Source: Hoeflea algicola (GTDB lineage Bacteria; Pseudomonadota; Alphaproteobacteria; Rhizobiales; Rhizobiaceae). From it: a stretch of 64,000 nt of DNA. Position 1 is the first letter of the stretch. Every line of letters starts with the position of its first letter. Made by a program: the position numbers and the translations under genes. Of this stretch, positions 19,101 to 27,344 are shown in pieces. The stretch is taken from the NCBI RefSeq assembly GCF_026619415.1, contig NZ_JAOVZR010000001.1, positions 372,001 through 436,000 of the forward strand. Direction: 5' to 3'. The notes beneath the pieces were generated by a model that was not told the origin of the DNA, made no database searches, and saw only the letters and a program-made list of their open reading frames with translations.

Positions 19101-19708
19101 TGCACCGCGAATATCAGTCGCTGGGCTTCTATCTGTCAGCCCATCCACTTGATTCCTATAATGATCTGTTGGCCAAGATGCGGGTGCAGACCTGGGCCGA
19201 CTTTTCGGTCTCGGTCAAGGCCGGCGCCACCGCGGGGCGGCTGGCGGGCACTGTCACCAGCAAGCAGGAACGCAAGACCCGCACCGGCAACAAGATGGGC
19301 ATTGTGGCGTTCTCCGACAGTTCCGGCCAGTACGAGGCAGTGCTGTTTTCCGAAGGCTTGGCGCTTTACCGCGAGTTGCTCGAACCGGGTAAGTCGATCG
19401 TCATCACCGTCACTGCCGAGGAGCGTCCCGAAGGCATCGGTCTGCGCATCCAGACGGCCGACTCGCTCGAAGATCGGGCCGCGCGCGGCCAGTCCGCACT
19501 CAGGGTTTACATGCGTGATGCAAAGCCGCTCAATTCGGTCTCGACCCAGTTGAAATCGCGCGGTGAAGGGCAGGTGTCTTTCGTCATGATCAAGGATGAC
19601 GGTCGTCGAGAAATCGAAGTTACGTTGCCGGACCGCTACAAGCTCACACCGCAATTGGCTTCCGCGCTGAAGGCGGCGCCCGGTGTGCTTGACGTCGAGC
19701 TGGTTTAA
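16151..19708 (+). CDS. dnaE: DNA polymerase III subunit alpha
   Basis: 1185 residues from ATG 16151 ([17 protein letters not shown]), with AGGGGAT upstream. The PHP domain starts at [17 protein letters not shown]; the polymerase core has [15 protein letters not shown] and the catalytic [19 protein letters not shown] near residue 446; further on come [27 protein letters not shown], the [11 protein letters not shown] region, the [26 protein letters not shown] stretch, helix-hairpin-helix and an OB fold ([20 protein letters not shown]). This is the main replicative polymerase (DnaE1 type with its long C-terminal part), not the mutagenic DnaE2. Stand-alone unit, convergent with dinB. Confidence 0.97.
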   Translation: [1185 protein letters not shown]

Positions 19709-19745
19709 TGTCGGCGGCTTTCGCTGCTTGGAGCCGCTCTCTGAG

Positions 19746-21059
19746 CTAATCCTCTTCGGCCTGCTTGGTCTTGCGCGAGGTTCCGAAGGTATAACCGGTC
19801 TCCAAAATGTCGCGGCCGAATTTTTGCCGGACCTTGTCGATGGCGCTTTCCGCCACCGCCCGGCGCGCGGCGGCGGGGTCCACCAGATCCGGCGGGTCGG
19901 CGCGCGCCGCGTCGGTCAGGTCTGAAACGCCGATGCCGATCAGCCGGAAACGCTCGCCGCCGAGTTCTTTTTCCAGAAGATGCAGTCCGGTGCGGAAAAC
20001 CCGGTCGGCAAGCACGGTCGGATCTTCAAGCTTGATATTGCGGGTGCGGCTTTTGAAATCGCCGGTCTTGAGCTTGAGCACCACTGTCTGCCCGGCAATG
20101 CCCGAGGCCTTGAGCCGGGCCGAGACCTTTTCCGACAGCCGCCGGAGCACCGGCACCAGATCCTTGGCCTCCGAAAGATCGTGGTTGAAGGTGGTTTCCG
20201 CCGAGACGCTCTTGGCGCCCTCATTGGGGTGCACGGTGCGATCGCCTTCGCCACGGGCCAGATGATAGAGGCGCTTGCCCATCACCCCGTAGCTGCGCAT
20301 CAGCGCCGTCAGCTCCATGGTCTGCAACTGGCCAATGGTGCGGATGCCGTCGCGCTCCAACGTTGCCCCGAATGCCTTGCCAACGCCCCAGATCATCGTC
20401 ACCGGACGCGGCTTGAGAAAATCCAGCGCCTCCTGCTTGCCGATCACCGAAAATCCGCGCGGCTTGTCGAGATCGGAGGCGACCTTGGCCAGGAACTTGC
20501 AATAGGACAGCCCCACCGACAGCGAGATGCCGATCTCGGCCTCCACCCGTGCGGCAAACCTGGCCAGCGTGCGGGCAGGGGTGTCCTTGTGCAGCCGTTC
20601 GGTGCCGGCAAGGTCCAGGAACGCCTCGTCGATCGAAATCGGCTGTACCAGCGGTGTGAGCTCTTCCATCATCCGCCGGACTTCGCGGCCGACGCGCGCG
20701 TATTTTTCCATGTCGGGCTTGATCACCACTGCATCCGGGCAGGCATCGAGCGCCTTGAACATCGGCATGGCCGAACGCACGCCATTGATCCGGGCGATGT
20801 AACAGCAGGTGGAAACCACGCCGCGCTTGCCACCGCCGATGATAACAGGCTTGTCGGCCAGTTCAGGATTGTCGCGTTTTTCCACCGTGGCGTAAAACGC
20901 ATCGCAGTCAACATGGGCAAGCGTCAGCTCCCCGATTTCGCGGTGGCGGATAAGGCGCGGGCTGCCGCACATCGCACAGCGTCGCCCGGCGCCTGCCGGC
21001 GTCAGGCAATCACGGCAAAAACCGGGAAGTGGATCGGAATGCTGCGGCGCTTGGGGCAT
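19746..21059 (-). CDS. dinB: DNA polymerase IV with N-terminal Cys-rich extension
   Basis: 437 residues from the ATG at 21059. A further in-frame TTG at 21083 lies inside the SOS box, so it is unlikely to be the start. The first 40 residues carry a possible zinc knuckle, [19 protein letters not shown], common in rhizobial DinB. The Y-family core follows: [47 protein letters not shown] fingers, [17 protein letters not shown] with catalytic acids, [19 protein letters not shown], then the little-finger domain. It bypasses damaged bases during SOS response. A GTTC-N7-GTTC LexA box stands directly upstream. It converges on dnaE, 37 bases apart. Confidence 0.93.
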   Translation of the reverse strand: MPQAPQHSDPLPGFCRDCLTPAGAGRRCAMCGSPRLIRHREIGELTLAHVDCDAFYATVEKRDNPELADKPVIIGGGKRGVVSTCCYIARINGVRSAMPMFKALDACPDAVVIKPDMEKYARVGREVRRMMEELTPLVQPISIDEAFLDLAGTERLHKDTPARTLARFAARVEAEIGISLSVGLSYCKFLAKVASDLDKPRGFSVIGKQEALDFLKPRPVTMIWGVGKAFGATLERDGIRTIGQLQTMELTALMRSYGVMGKRLYHLARGEGDRTVHPNEGAKSVSAETTFNHDLSEAKDLVPVLRRLSEKVSARLKASGIAGQTVVLKLKTGDFKSRTRNIKLEDPTVLADRVFRTGLHLLEKELGGERFRLIGIGVSDLTDAARADPPDLVDPAAARRAVAESAIDKVRQKFGRDILETGYTFGTSRKTKQAEED

Positions 21060-21077
21060 CGGCTCGATAGCAAAAGA

Positions 21078-21092
21078 GAACAAACGTTGAAC
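21078..21092 (-). promoter_or_regulatory. LexA (SOS) box of dinB
   Basis: On the minus strand GTTC-AACGTTT-GTTC, an exact match to the alphaproteobacterial LexA direct repeat GTTC-N7-GTTC, ending 19 bases before the dinB ATG. Just upstream, TTGTGA-N17-TAATCT fits a promoter, so LexA would sit right behind the -10 box. Confidence 0.8.
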
Positions 21093-21094
21093 AT

Positions 21095-21121
21095 CGCCAG
21101 ATTACGCAATAGTCTGGCGAC
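21095..21121. repeat. Inverted repeat in the dinB promoter
   Basis: TCGCCAGA at 21095 and its partner TCTGGCGA ending at 21121 flank about 11 bases. The repeat covers the predicted -10 region of dinB and abuts the LexA box. It could be a second operator; no known binding protein matches it. Confidence 0.4.
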
Positions 21122-21240
21122 TCACAAGTCCACCATTATGTGATGGGAGCCGGTTTTGATGTCGATGTCGATCTCGCCTTCTGGCCGAGGCGCTATGGCC
21201 ACAGCCGGGAACGCCGTTCGGGCCCAAAAGCGCTATCTGT

Positions 21241-21900
21241 TCAGCCGGGAAGGGACGTCAGATGGGTCCTTATGAGCGCTTCCGCCTCGTTCCAGTCGCC
21301 CGCCATCGCAACGCCGTCACCTGGATGCGGCGCCAACGCCCGGAAAGCGTCGTTGGCCATCAGGTTGACCAGCAGCGTTTCGGGCATGTGCGCCCTTACC
21401 GACTGAAGATTGGTGAAAATGTCGTCGATGAACACCAGCGGGTGATCTCGGCCGGCATGCAGCGCCTTGACCGCCGGTCCTTTGGGCGCCTCGGTGGCAA
21501 TCATCGGATAATCGAAGCCGTGCTGGTCGAGCAAGATGCGGCGCACCGATCGGTGGCGCGGCGGCATCGCCGTCAGAAACACGATATCGGCGTCTTCCGA
21601 CAGCCGGGCCAGACTGTCGGCTGCCGCCTTGATCGGCGTCTGCCAGCCATCCTGGGCCGTGAAAAAGCTCTCCAACAGTTGCTCGACCTCGTCGTGTCCG
21701 GTTTCGGAACTGTCAGCAAGATTGAATATGTTGCCGGTGAGCCGGAACGAGCGCGGTCGCAACTCGTGGCCGTTATCGATCAGGAATGCCTGGAACGGGG
21801 TGATGAACTCCAGCACCACCTCGTCGATATCGCAAACGATCAAGGCTCTTTCGCCGAGATTGAGATCGTCATGTTCGGCGTCGGGAATGCGTATCATCAT
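21241..21900 (-). CDS. HAD-superfamily phosphatase-like protein
   Basis: 219 residues from the first of two ATG codons at 21900 (MMIRIPDAEHDDLNLGERALIVCDIDEVVLEF). Motif I is CDIDEVV with the nucleophile Asp; motif II is FLTAMPPRH (Thr); the third and fourth motifs are in KGPAVKAL and FIDDIFTNLQSV. It is probably a cytosolic hydrolase on a small phosphorylated substrate. The ATG overlaps the stop of the DUF3572 gene (GGATGATGATA), so the two are translationally coupled. The function of the pair is unknown. The frame continues upstream without similarity. Confidence 0.75.
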   Translation of the reverse strand: MMIRIPDAEHDDLNLGERALIVCDIDEVVLEFITPFQAFLIDNGHELRPRSFRLTGNIFNLADSSETGHDEVEQLLESFFTAQDGWQTPIKAAADSLARLSEDADIVFLTAMPPRHRSVRRILLDQHGFDYPMIATEAPKGPAVKALHAGRDHPLVFIDDIFTNLQSVRAHMPETLLVNLMANDAFRALAPHPGDGVAMAGDWNEAEALIRTHLTSLPG

Positions 21901-22163
21901 CCGGCCTCGCTGGCGCCGCCCAGCGCCTGGAAGGCGCGCGTCACCGCTTCCGGCCGGGTGCCGGTCGAGGCGCAAAAATCCATCAATGTCGGCTCGTGGT
22001 TCATCAGGAAACCGAGCACGCCGGCGAGAAACCCCGGTTCCTTTGCCGCTTCGCGCAGATTGGAAGCCTCAAGCCCGGTCAAGGCCAGAAAACGGCCCAT
22101 CAGTTCGGGCTCTCCGGCCAGCCATCCAAGCACCGCAATCGCCGTTTCTTCTGCATCCGCCAT
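21897..22163 (-). CDS. DUF3572 family protein
   Basis: 88 residues, all-helical, opening MADAEETAIAVLGWLAGEPELMGRFLALTGLEASNLREAA, with NHEPTLMDFCASTGTRPEAVTRAFQAL near the end; this matches the small alphaproteobacterial DUF3572 proteins that occur beside divK. No enzymatic motif. It is divergent from divK with 218 bases between and coupled to the HAD-like gene by overlapping stop and start codons. Its function is unknown; its constant position suggests a role tied to cell-cycle or DNA metabolism. Confidence 0.85.
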   Translation of the reverse strand: MADAEETAIAVLGWLAGEPELMGRFLALTGLEASNLREAAKEPGFLAGVLGFLMNHEPTLMDFCASTGTRPEAVTRAFQALGGASEAG

Positions 22164-22381
22164 CGCCCGGGTTTCCTTGTTTGGATCATGTACCGCATTC
22201 GCACGATCCGATTACCACTTTTTCAACCTAATGAAACTAAGGTGGTTGTGTTGACTGGCATCAGGACGCGGTTTGTTTGCAATCGGGTCTGGTGTGAGAC
22301 TGGCAATTCTTGGCGGTGGCGGTTGGCATCGGGAGGATCTGGCAGGTTGGAAGAACCGCCGATTCGAGGATGGGAATGGAT

Positions 22382-22753
22382 ATGACAAAGCAGGTGATGA
22401 TTGTTGAGGACAATGAACTCAACATGAAGCTGTTCCGGGACCTGATCGAAGCGTCAGGCTACAAGACCATCCAGACCCGCAATGGCATGGAAGCGATGGA
22501 TCTTGCCCGCAAGCATCGCCCCGACCTTATCCTGATGGATATTCAGTTGCCCGAAGTCTCGGGTCTGGAAGTCACCAAATGGCTCAAGCAGGATGACGAC
22601 CTGCATATGATTCCGGTTATCGCGGTTACCGCCTTTGCGATGAAGGGTGATGAGGAGCGCATCCGGCAGGGGGGCTGCGAGGCCTATATTTCCAAACCCA
22701 TATCGGTGCCCAAATTCATCGAAACCCTCAAGACCTATCTCGGCGATGCATAG
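22382..22753 (+). CDS. divK: Cell-cycle response regulator DivK
   Basis: 123 residues from ATG 22382 ([24 protein letters not shown]). A lone receiver domain with acid pocket E9/D10, phospho-acceptor D53 in [27 protein letters not shown] in [16 protein letters not shown] and K in AYISKPISV. Caulobacter DivK is nearly the same along its length. It is the single-domain regulator that, phosphorylated by PleC/DivJ, controls the DivL-CckA-CtrA pathway. pleD follows 15 bases later. No terminator between them, so an operon. Confidence 0.95.
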   Translation: MTKQVMIVEDNELNMKLFRDLIEASGYKTIQTRNGMEAMDLARKHRPDLILMDIQLPEVSGLEVTKWLKQDDDLHMIPVIAVTAFAMKGDEERIRQGGCEAYISKPISVPKFIETLKTYLGDA

Positions 22754-22768
22754 GGGCGGAGACTCAAG

Positions 22769-24143
22769 ATGACCGCGCGGATCCTGGTGGTTGACGACAT
22801 TCCGGCCAATGTGAAGCTTCTCGAGGCTCGGCTGCTGGCTGAATATTTCGAGGTGCTGACGGCCGAAGACGGCATGACCGCGCTGTCGATCTGCGACCAG
22901 ACCCAGGTTGATCTCATCCTGCTCGACATCATGATGCCGGGCATCGACGGATTTGAAGTCTGCGAGCGGCTCAAGCAGAACCCGCGCACAGCCCATATCC
23001 CGGTGGTCATGGTCACCGCACTCGACCAACCGGCTGACCGGGTCCGCGGCCTCAAGGCCGGCGCCGACGATTTCCTGACCAAACCGGTCAATGACCTGCA
23101 ACTGATGACCCGAGTGAAGAGCCTGGTTCGCTTCAAGGCGCTCTCTGACGAGCTTCGGCTGCGTGCCGAGACTGCGCGCGACCTTGGCCTCGAGGGGCTG
23201 CTGGCGCCGCACCAGGGGCATCTGGAAGAGCCCGGACTTGTGTTACTGGTCGAAGGCCGCGCCAACACCCAGGACCGCATGACCCGGGCGCTGAAGGGCA
23301 TCGCAGATGTCACCGCCATCGGCGATCCGCAGGCGGCGCTGTTCGAGGCGGCCGAAAAACCTTATGAGCTGGTAATCGTTTCCTCGGCGCTCGAAGATTA
23401 CGATCCGCTGAGGCTGTGCTCGCAACTGCGTTCGCTCGATCGCACGCGCTTCATCCCGATGCTGATGGTCGCCGAGCAGGGCGAAGAGGACCTGATGATC
23501 CGGGCGCTCGATCTCGGCGTCAATGATTATCTGCTGCGGCCGCTCGATCCCAACGAACTAGTTGCCCGCAGCGTCACCCAGATCCGCCGCATGCGCTACA
23601 CCGGCCAACTGCGTTCGAGCCTGACGCAATCGGTCGAGTTTGCCGTCACCGATCTCGCTGACCGGGCTCAACAATCGCCGTTATCTCGATACCCATCTGG
23701 CGGCGCTGGTCGAGCGCTCCAACCGACGTGGCCGTCCGTTGTCAGTGCTGATTACCGATATCGATCATTTCAAGGCTATCAACGATGTTCATGGCCATGA
23801 AGGCGGCGATGACGTGCTGCGCGAATTTTCCCGCCGGTTGCGCGGCGCGGTGCGCGGTGCCGATCTTGCCTGCCGTTATGGCGGCGAGGAATTTGTCGTG
23901 GTGATGCCCGACACGACGCCTGATGTCGCCTCACAGGTTGCCGAACGGCTGCGCAATGCCATCGCTTCGGCGCCATTCAAGGTTTCAGCCACCGGTGCCA
24001 TGGCGGCGGTGACCACCTCGGTCGGCATCGCCACCTTGGAGAACGCCGGCGAGGGTGTCGATGCGCTGCTTCGCCGCGCCGACCAGGCACTGTACCGGGC
24101 CAAGAACGCCGGCCGCAACCGCGTCGTCTGTGAAGCCGCCTGA
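22769..24143 (+). pseudogene. pleD: Diguanylate cyclase response regulator PleD, frameshifted
   Basis: With one base removed near 23651-23657 the frame runs from 22769 to 24143 and encodes 457 residues, the usual PleD length. Order: receiver domain 1 with phospho-acceptor D53 (LILLDIMMPGIDGFEVCERL), receiver-like domain 2 (about 155-290), then GGDEF domain (TGLNNRRYLDTHL...). The active site is GGEEF and the inhibitory RxxD site is RGAD, five residues before it. As written, the first frame stops at 23800 after unrelated residues, and the GGDEF part lies in the next frame. It makes c-di-GMP for the swarmer-to-stalked switch, downstream of DivJ/PleC. The break sits at GATCTCG; see findings. A sequence error is likely. 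Confidence 0.9.
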
Positions 24144-24576
24144 TTCTGCGTTGCGGGTGGAGCGGGTTGATGCTCGTGTTGTCGGCGAAACCCCTTAAAT
24201 CCTAGGCATTTCATGATTAAACCACATCAAAGCGGACCTATCGGCATAAACAGCTGATCGGCGCGTCGCGTAGTGCCGTTTTCGCACAGTCACTATTTCG
24301 TGCAGCATCAGCAGTTTTACGCGCTGTAATTAACCACAACCGTGGACAGAGCTGGTCGTTGGTTAAGAAACTATTGATTTTTGGGCGATTTTGTACAAAA
24401 GTTCATAGTGAAGACGGTGTCCAAGTGTTGTCACATCAAACTGATACAGTCTTACTGAATACGAAAACCCCATGATGTTCAGGTCCGCCGCATCTCCTGG
24501 GTCGTGGGGCGGCCGATCGAAATTAAGTGCATAGTGGCATCCTCGTTCCACGCCTTTGTTTTGGTCGGCCCTTGAT
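24144..24576. other. AT-richer non-coding region between pleD and rpmG
   Basis: About 430 bases, visibly lower in G+C than the flanks (for example 24290-24480), with no credible gene. It starts after pleD and ends at the rpmG terminator. Nothing here has a clear tRNA or known-RNA fold, but the composition and the isolated position could fit a small RNA. Confidence 0.4.
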
Positions 24577-24614
24577 ACAAAAAACCCGCCTCTGGAAAGA
24601 GGCGGGTTTTTTGC
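24577..24614 (-). terminator. Bidirectional rho-independent terminator after rpmG
   Basis: A run of A and CCCGCCTCT (24579-24593), loop GGAA, AGAGGCGGG and a T-run (24598-24612): a 15-bp symmetric stem that can stop transcripts from both sides. It lies 45 bases past the rpmG stop. Confidence 0.9.
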
Positions 24615-24658
24615 TTTGATCGATACTGTTCCGGTGAGTCGCCGGGGCAGGGAGCCTG

Positions 24659-24826
24659 TTACTTGATCTTGGCTTCCTTGAATTCGACGTGCTTCTTGGC
24701 AATCGGGTCGTACTTGGTCTTCACCATCTTGTCGGTAAAGGTACGGCTGTTCTTCTTTGTTACGTAGAAAAAGCCCGTGTCGGCGGTCGACTGGAGCTTG
24801 ATCTTGATGGTGGTCGCCTTGGCCAT
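24659..24826 (-). CDS. rpmG: 50S ribosomal protein L33
   Basis: 55 residues, too short for a default gene-length cutoff but unmistakable: [20 protein letters not shown], then [15 protein letters not shown] and [18 protein letters not shown]. This is the zinc-free L33 form (no CxxC pairs). It is a small protein of the 50S subunit near the E site. The gene is separated from the MFS gene (24919-26109) by 92 bases and from its own terminator by 45 bases; it lies on the same strand as the upstream NUDIX/MFS block but probably has its own promoter. Confidence 0.96.
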   Translation of the reverse strand: MAKATTIKIKLQSTADTGFFYVTKKNSRTFTDKMVKTKYDPIAKKHVEFKEAKIK

Positions 24827-24918
24827 GGTGTTTTGCCTTCTTCAAAAATGAAGCCGCGGGCAGCACACAAGGCTCCACGGCGAAACTTGCGCGGAAACTA
24901 CAAAAGCCCGGCGGAAAG

Positions 24919-26109
24919 TCAAGTCCGTTTTGGGCTAAGCAGCAGCCGAAACAGCGTTAGCACCACATACAGGCCGAAAAAGAACGCCAACGCCCAGGCA
25001 AAACCGTGAGTCCCGCTCAGATCCATGGCCACGCCGATGGTCTGCGGTCCCAGCAACATGCCCATTGCATAGCAGAACACGAAGGCGGCATTGGCCGAGG
25101 CCAGATCGGCGCCATGCAGCTTGTCGCCCAGATGCGCCAGCCCGACGGTGTAGAGCCCGGCAACGCTGCCACCCCAGAACAACAGGATGACGGCTGTCAG
25201 CAGCCAGTTGTGGATCAGGAAGGGCAGCGCCAGCGAGCCGACCAGCCCGATCACAGCAAATAACGAAAGCAGCCGACGGCGATCGCCAATCCGGTCGGCG
25301 ACCAGTCCCACCGGGATCTGGAACAAGACGTTGCCCAGGCCGATCATGGTCAACAGCAGTGCGCCTTGCGATTCGGTGAAGCCGGTGCGGTTGGCGTAGA
25401 CCGGAAACAGCGAAAGACCGCCTGATTCGACCGCGCCGAACACGAACACTGCAGCCGTTGCCGTGGGAACCAGGAAAATATAGCGCATGAACGGAATGTC
25501 GGTTGAGGGGCCGATTACCGGGTTTTCCTTGCGCGCCATCAGGATTGGGATCGCAGCCATCAGGATGATGCCGGCGCCGATTGCAAACGGCATCACGCCT
25601 TCAGAGCCGACCACCGAAAAGATCAGCGGTCCCGCGGCAAATCCCAGGGAAAGAACCGTGGCGTAAATTCCCAGCACCAGGCCGCGTCGCGATGGTGGGG
25701 CAGCCGTGTTGATCCAGAATTCCGAGAGTACGAACAGCACCGTGATCGCGCCGTGAAAGATGATTCGTAGCGGAAACCACATCCACAGCGCTTCTGCATA
25801 AAAGAAGCCCAGTGCACTGGCCGCCGCCGCGATGATGGCCAGCACCATGGTGTTGACCACGGTCAGTCGCTGGGCAATCCAGGTGGTTACCGGCGCCGCC
25901 GCCATCGCCGCCACACCAGCCATGGCCGAATTGAGCCCGATCATTGTCGAGGAGACGCCGCGTTTTTCCAGAATGACTGAAAGCAGCGGTAGCCCAAGAC
26001 CTATAGCAATGCCGACAGCGGTAATGGCTGCAACGGCAGCTATCAGCGCTGGCCAGTGGATCTCCTCGCGGATCGCCGGTGTGCCTGAGGAAGAATGATC
26101 CATCTGCAA
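24919..26109 (-). CDS. Major facilitator superfamily transporter
   Basis: 396 residues with about twelve hydrophobic segments. The N-terminal half opens WPALIAAVAAITAVGIAIGLGLPLLSVILEKRGVSSTMIGLNSAMAG and the second half begins near FMRYIFLVPTATAAVFVFGAVESGGLSLF. VADRIGDRRRLL is the typical loop between helices in the C-terminal half. It is close in plan to YcaD-like MFS proteins of rhizobia. Inner-membrane exporter or uptake permease of unknown substrate. It is last in the pyrB-to-MFS gene order and lies 12 bases after the NUDIX gene, so it is co-transcribed. Confidence 0.9.
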   Translation of the reverse strand: MQMDHSSSGTPAIREEIHWPALIAAVAAITAVGIAIGLGLPLLSVILEKRGVSSTMIGLNSAMAGVAAMAAAPVTTWIAQRLTVVNTMVLAIIAAAASALGFFYAEALWMWFPLRIIFHGAITVLFVLSEFWINTAAPPSRRGLVLGIYATVLSLGFAAGPLIFSVVGSEGVMPFAIGAGIILMAAIPILMARKENPVIGPSTDIPFMRYIFLVPTATAAVFVFGAVESGGLSLFPVYANRTGFTESQGALLLTMIGLGNVLFQIPVGLVADRIGDRRRLLSLFAVIGLVGSLALPFLIHNWLLTAVILLFWGGSVAGLYTVGLAHLGDKLHGADLASANAAFVFCYAMGMLLGPQTIGVAMDLSGTHGFAWALAFFFGLYVVLTLFRLLLSPKRT

Positions 26110-26121
26110 AAACCTGGTGGG

Positions 26122-26838
26122 TTAAATCAACTCGCGAACGAATCGTCCATTGCGGAAATAGTAGAAAGAAACTGCCCTGCCAAATGGTAAAGACGGATCT
26201 TCCTTCATCGCCTGGCAAAGATCGGTCAGAATTACCTTGGTAATACGGGGCAGTGGGTACTCCTCGTGGTGGTCGATCGCCACCCAACTCAGATCATGCA
26301 ATTCGTCGCTGTCGCTGAGCGCAGACAGATCCGCACTTGTCTCGTCAGTAAAACAGGCAAAAAATCGAGTATCGTAGCGGCGTGGCATGCCCGGCGGCGT
26401 GATCGCCCGGGCGAGAAACCGGAATTTCGAGACATCGGGACGCAGCAACCCGGCATATTCGGCCGGCGTCAGCGACAGATGCGCTTCCTCGAGCATTTCC
26501 CGGGCGGCGGCAACGGCCAGGCCGCGGGCCGCCGTCGGCCTGAAGCGGGAATTGGTCCGCTCCATCAGCTTGCCCTCCACCTCCTCGTGCAGCGGCCAGG
26601 CAAACGGGGTCCTGTTGTCGCCCGGATCCCGGCGCCCGCCGGGAAACACATAGAGATCGGGCATGAAGGCATGCTTCTTGCCGCGTTTTCCCACCAGCAC
26701 GCGCGGGGTTGATTGGCTGCGGTCAATCAGCAGCAACGATGCAGCATCGCGCGGCGTGCGCGGTGCATGCCGTATTTCGTTTCGGTGTTTAAGGTCTTCC
26801 GTCAGCAGGTCGGCCTTGTGCGCACCTTTGTCGCTCAC
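26122..26838 (-). CDS. NUDIX hydrolase
   Basis: 238 residues. The NUDIX helix is visible as GLAVAAAREMLEEAHLSL: the REMLEE core with Glu ligands is intact, while the last Gly of the canonical box (REUxEExGU) is Ala, which is common in this rhizobial subfamily. HAFMPDLYVFPGGRRDPGDNRTPFAWP is the N-terminal 'vFPGG' motif. It likely hydrolyses a nucleoside diphosphate derivative such as a CoA or dinucleotide. It overlaps the upstream DUF983 gene by 4 bases (ATGA) and runs 12 bases before the MFS gene, so it is in the middle of a coupled set. Confidence 0.9.
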   Translation of the reverse strand: MSDKGAHKADLLTEDLKHRNEIRHAPRTPRDAASLLLIDRSQSTPRVLVGKRGKKHAFMPDLYVFPGGRRDPGDNRTPFAWPLHEEVEGKLMERTNSRFRPTAARGLAVAAAREMLEEAHLSLTPAEYAGLLRPDVSKFRFLARAITPPGMPRRYDTRFFACFTDETSADLSALSDSDELHDLSWVAIDHHEEYPLPRITKVILTDLCQAMKEDPSLPFGRAVSFYYFRNGRFVRELI

Positions 26839-27287
26839 CGTGCATCCTCGTGGGCCACCGGCGCCAACAGCACCTCATCGTCCTCGCCGCCAAAGCCATG
26901 CATGCGCAAAGCCCATTGCAGGCCGATGACCCCGCCCTTGAGCGGGGGCAGCAGCGACAGCGACAGGATTATCGTGATCGGGATCCAGATCATCAGGTGC
27001 TGCCAGCTTTCGAGCACCAGCCAACTATCGGTTGCCATGAAACCGGCGACAACGATGTGACCGACAATGAAGATCGCGAGATAGGGCGGAAAATCATCGG
27101 CGCGGTGGTGAAACATCTCTTCGCCGCAGACCGCACATGCATCCACCGGCTTGAGATAGGCCCTGAACAACTTGCCTTCGCCGCAATGCGGGCAACGCCC
27201 GAGCAGGCCGCGCTTGATGGAAAGCCAGGTGTTACGCGGCTCATCTTCGGAAACACTCTCGGTGGTGGGGGCGCCAAATTCGAGCAA
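26835..27287 (-). CDS. DUF983 family membrane protein with zinc ribbon
   Basis: 150 residues. Two Cys pairs, RCPHCGEGKLF and ACAVCGEEMF, make a zinc-ribbon-like head; two hydrophobic helices follow (PYLAIFIVGHIVVAGFMAT and LMIWIPITIILSLSLLPPLKG), with the conserved KGGVIGLQWALRMHGFGG end. This is the DUF983 plan, found next to NUDIX and rnr genes in rhizobia. Function unknown; a membrane-bound zinc protein is the most one can say. Overlaps the NUDIX gene by 4 bases. Confidence 0.9.
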   Translation of the reverse strand: MLEFGAPTTESVSEDEPRNTWLSIKRGLLGRCPHCGEGKLFRAYLKPVDACAVCGEEMFHHRADDFPPYLAIFIVGHIVVAGFMATDSWLVLESWQHLMIWIPITIILSLSLLPPLKGGVIGLQWALRMHGFGGEDDEVLLAPVAHEDAR

Positions 27288-27344
27288 TGTTCATCTCCTT
27301 TTTAAAGCGGACGCGTCTTCACGCCGCCAATCGTGGCAATTCCG

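Noticed and set aside
19980..22254. Long plus-strand frames opposite dinB and the HAD-like gene
   Set aside because: Shadows of the minus-strand genes; lack similarity and ribosome binding sites.
23651..23660. Programmed +1 ribosomal frameshift at GATCTCG
   Set aside because: The codon phase differs between the three genes, there is no stop codon or structured stimulator at the shift, and families are not known to use recoding.
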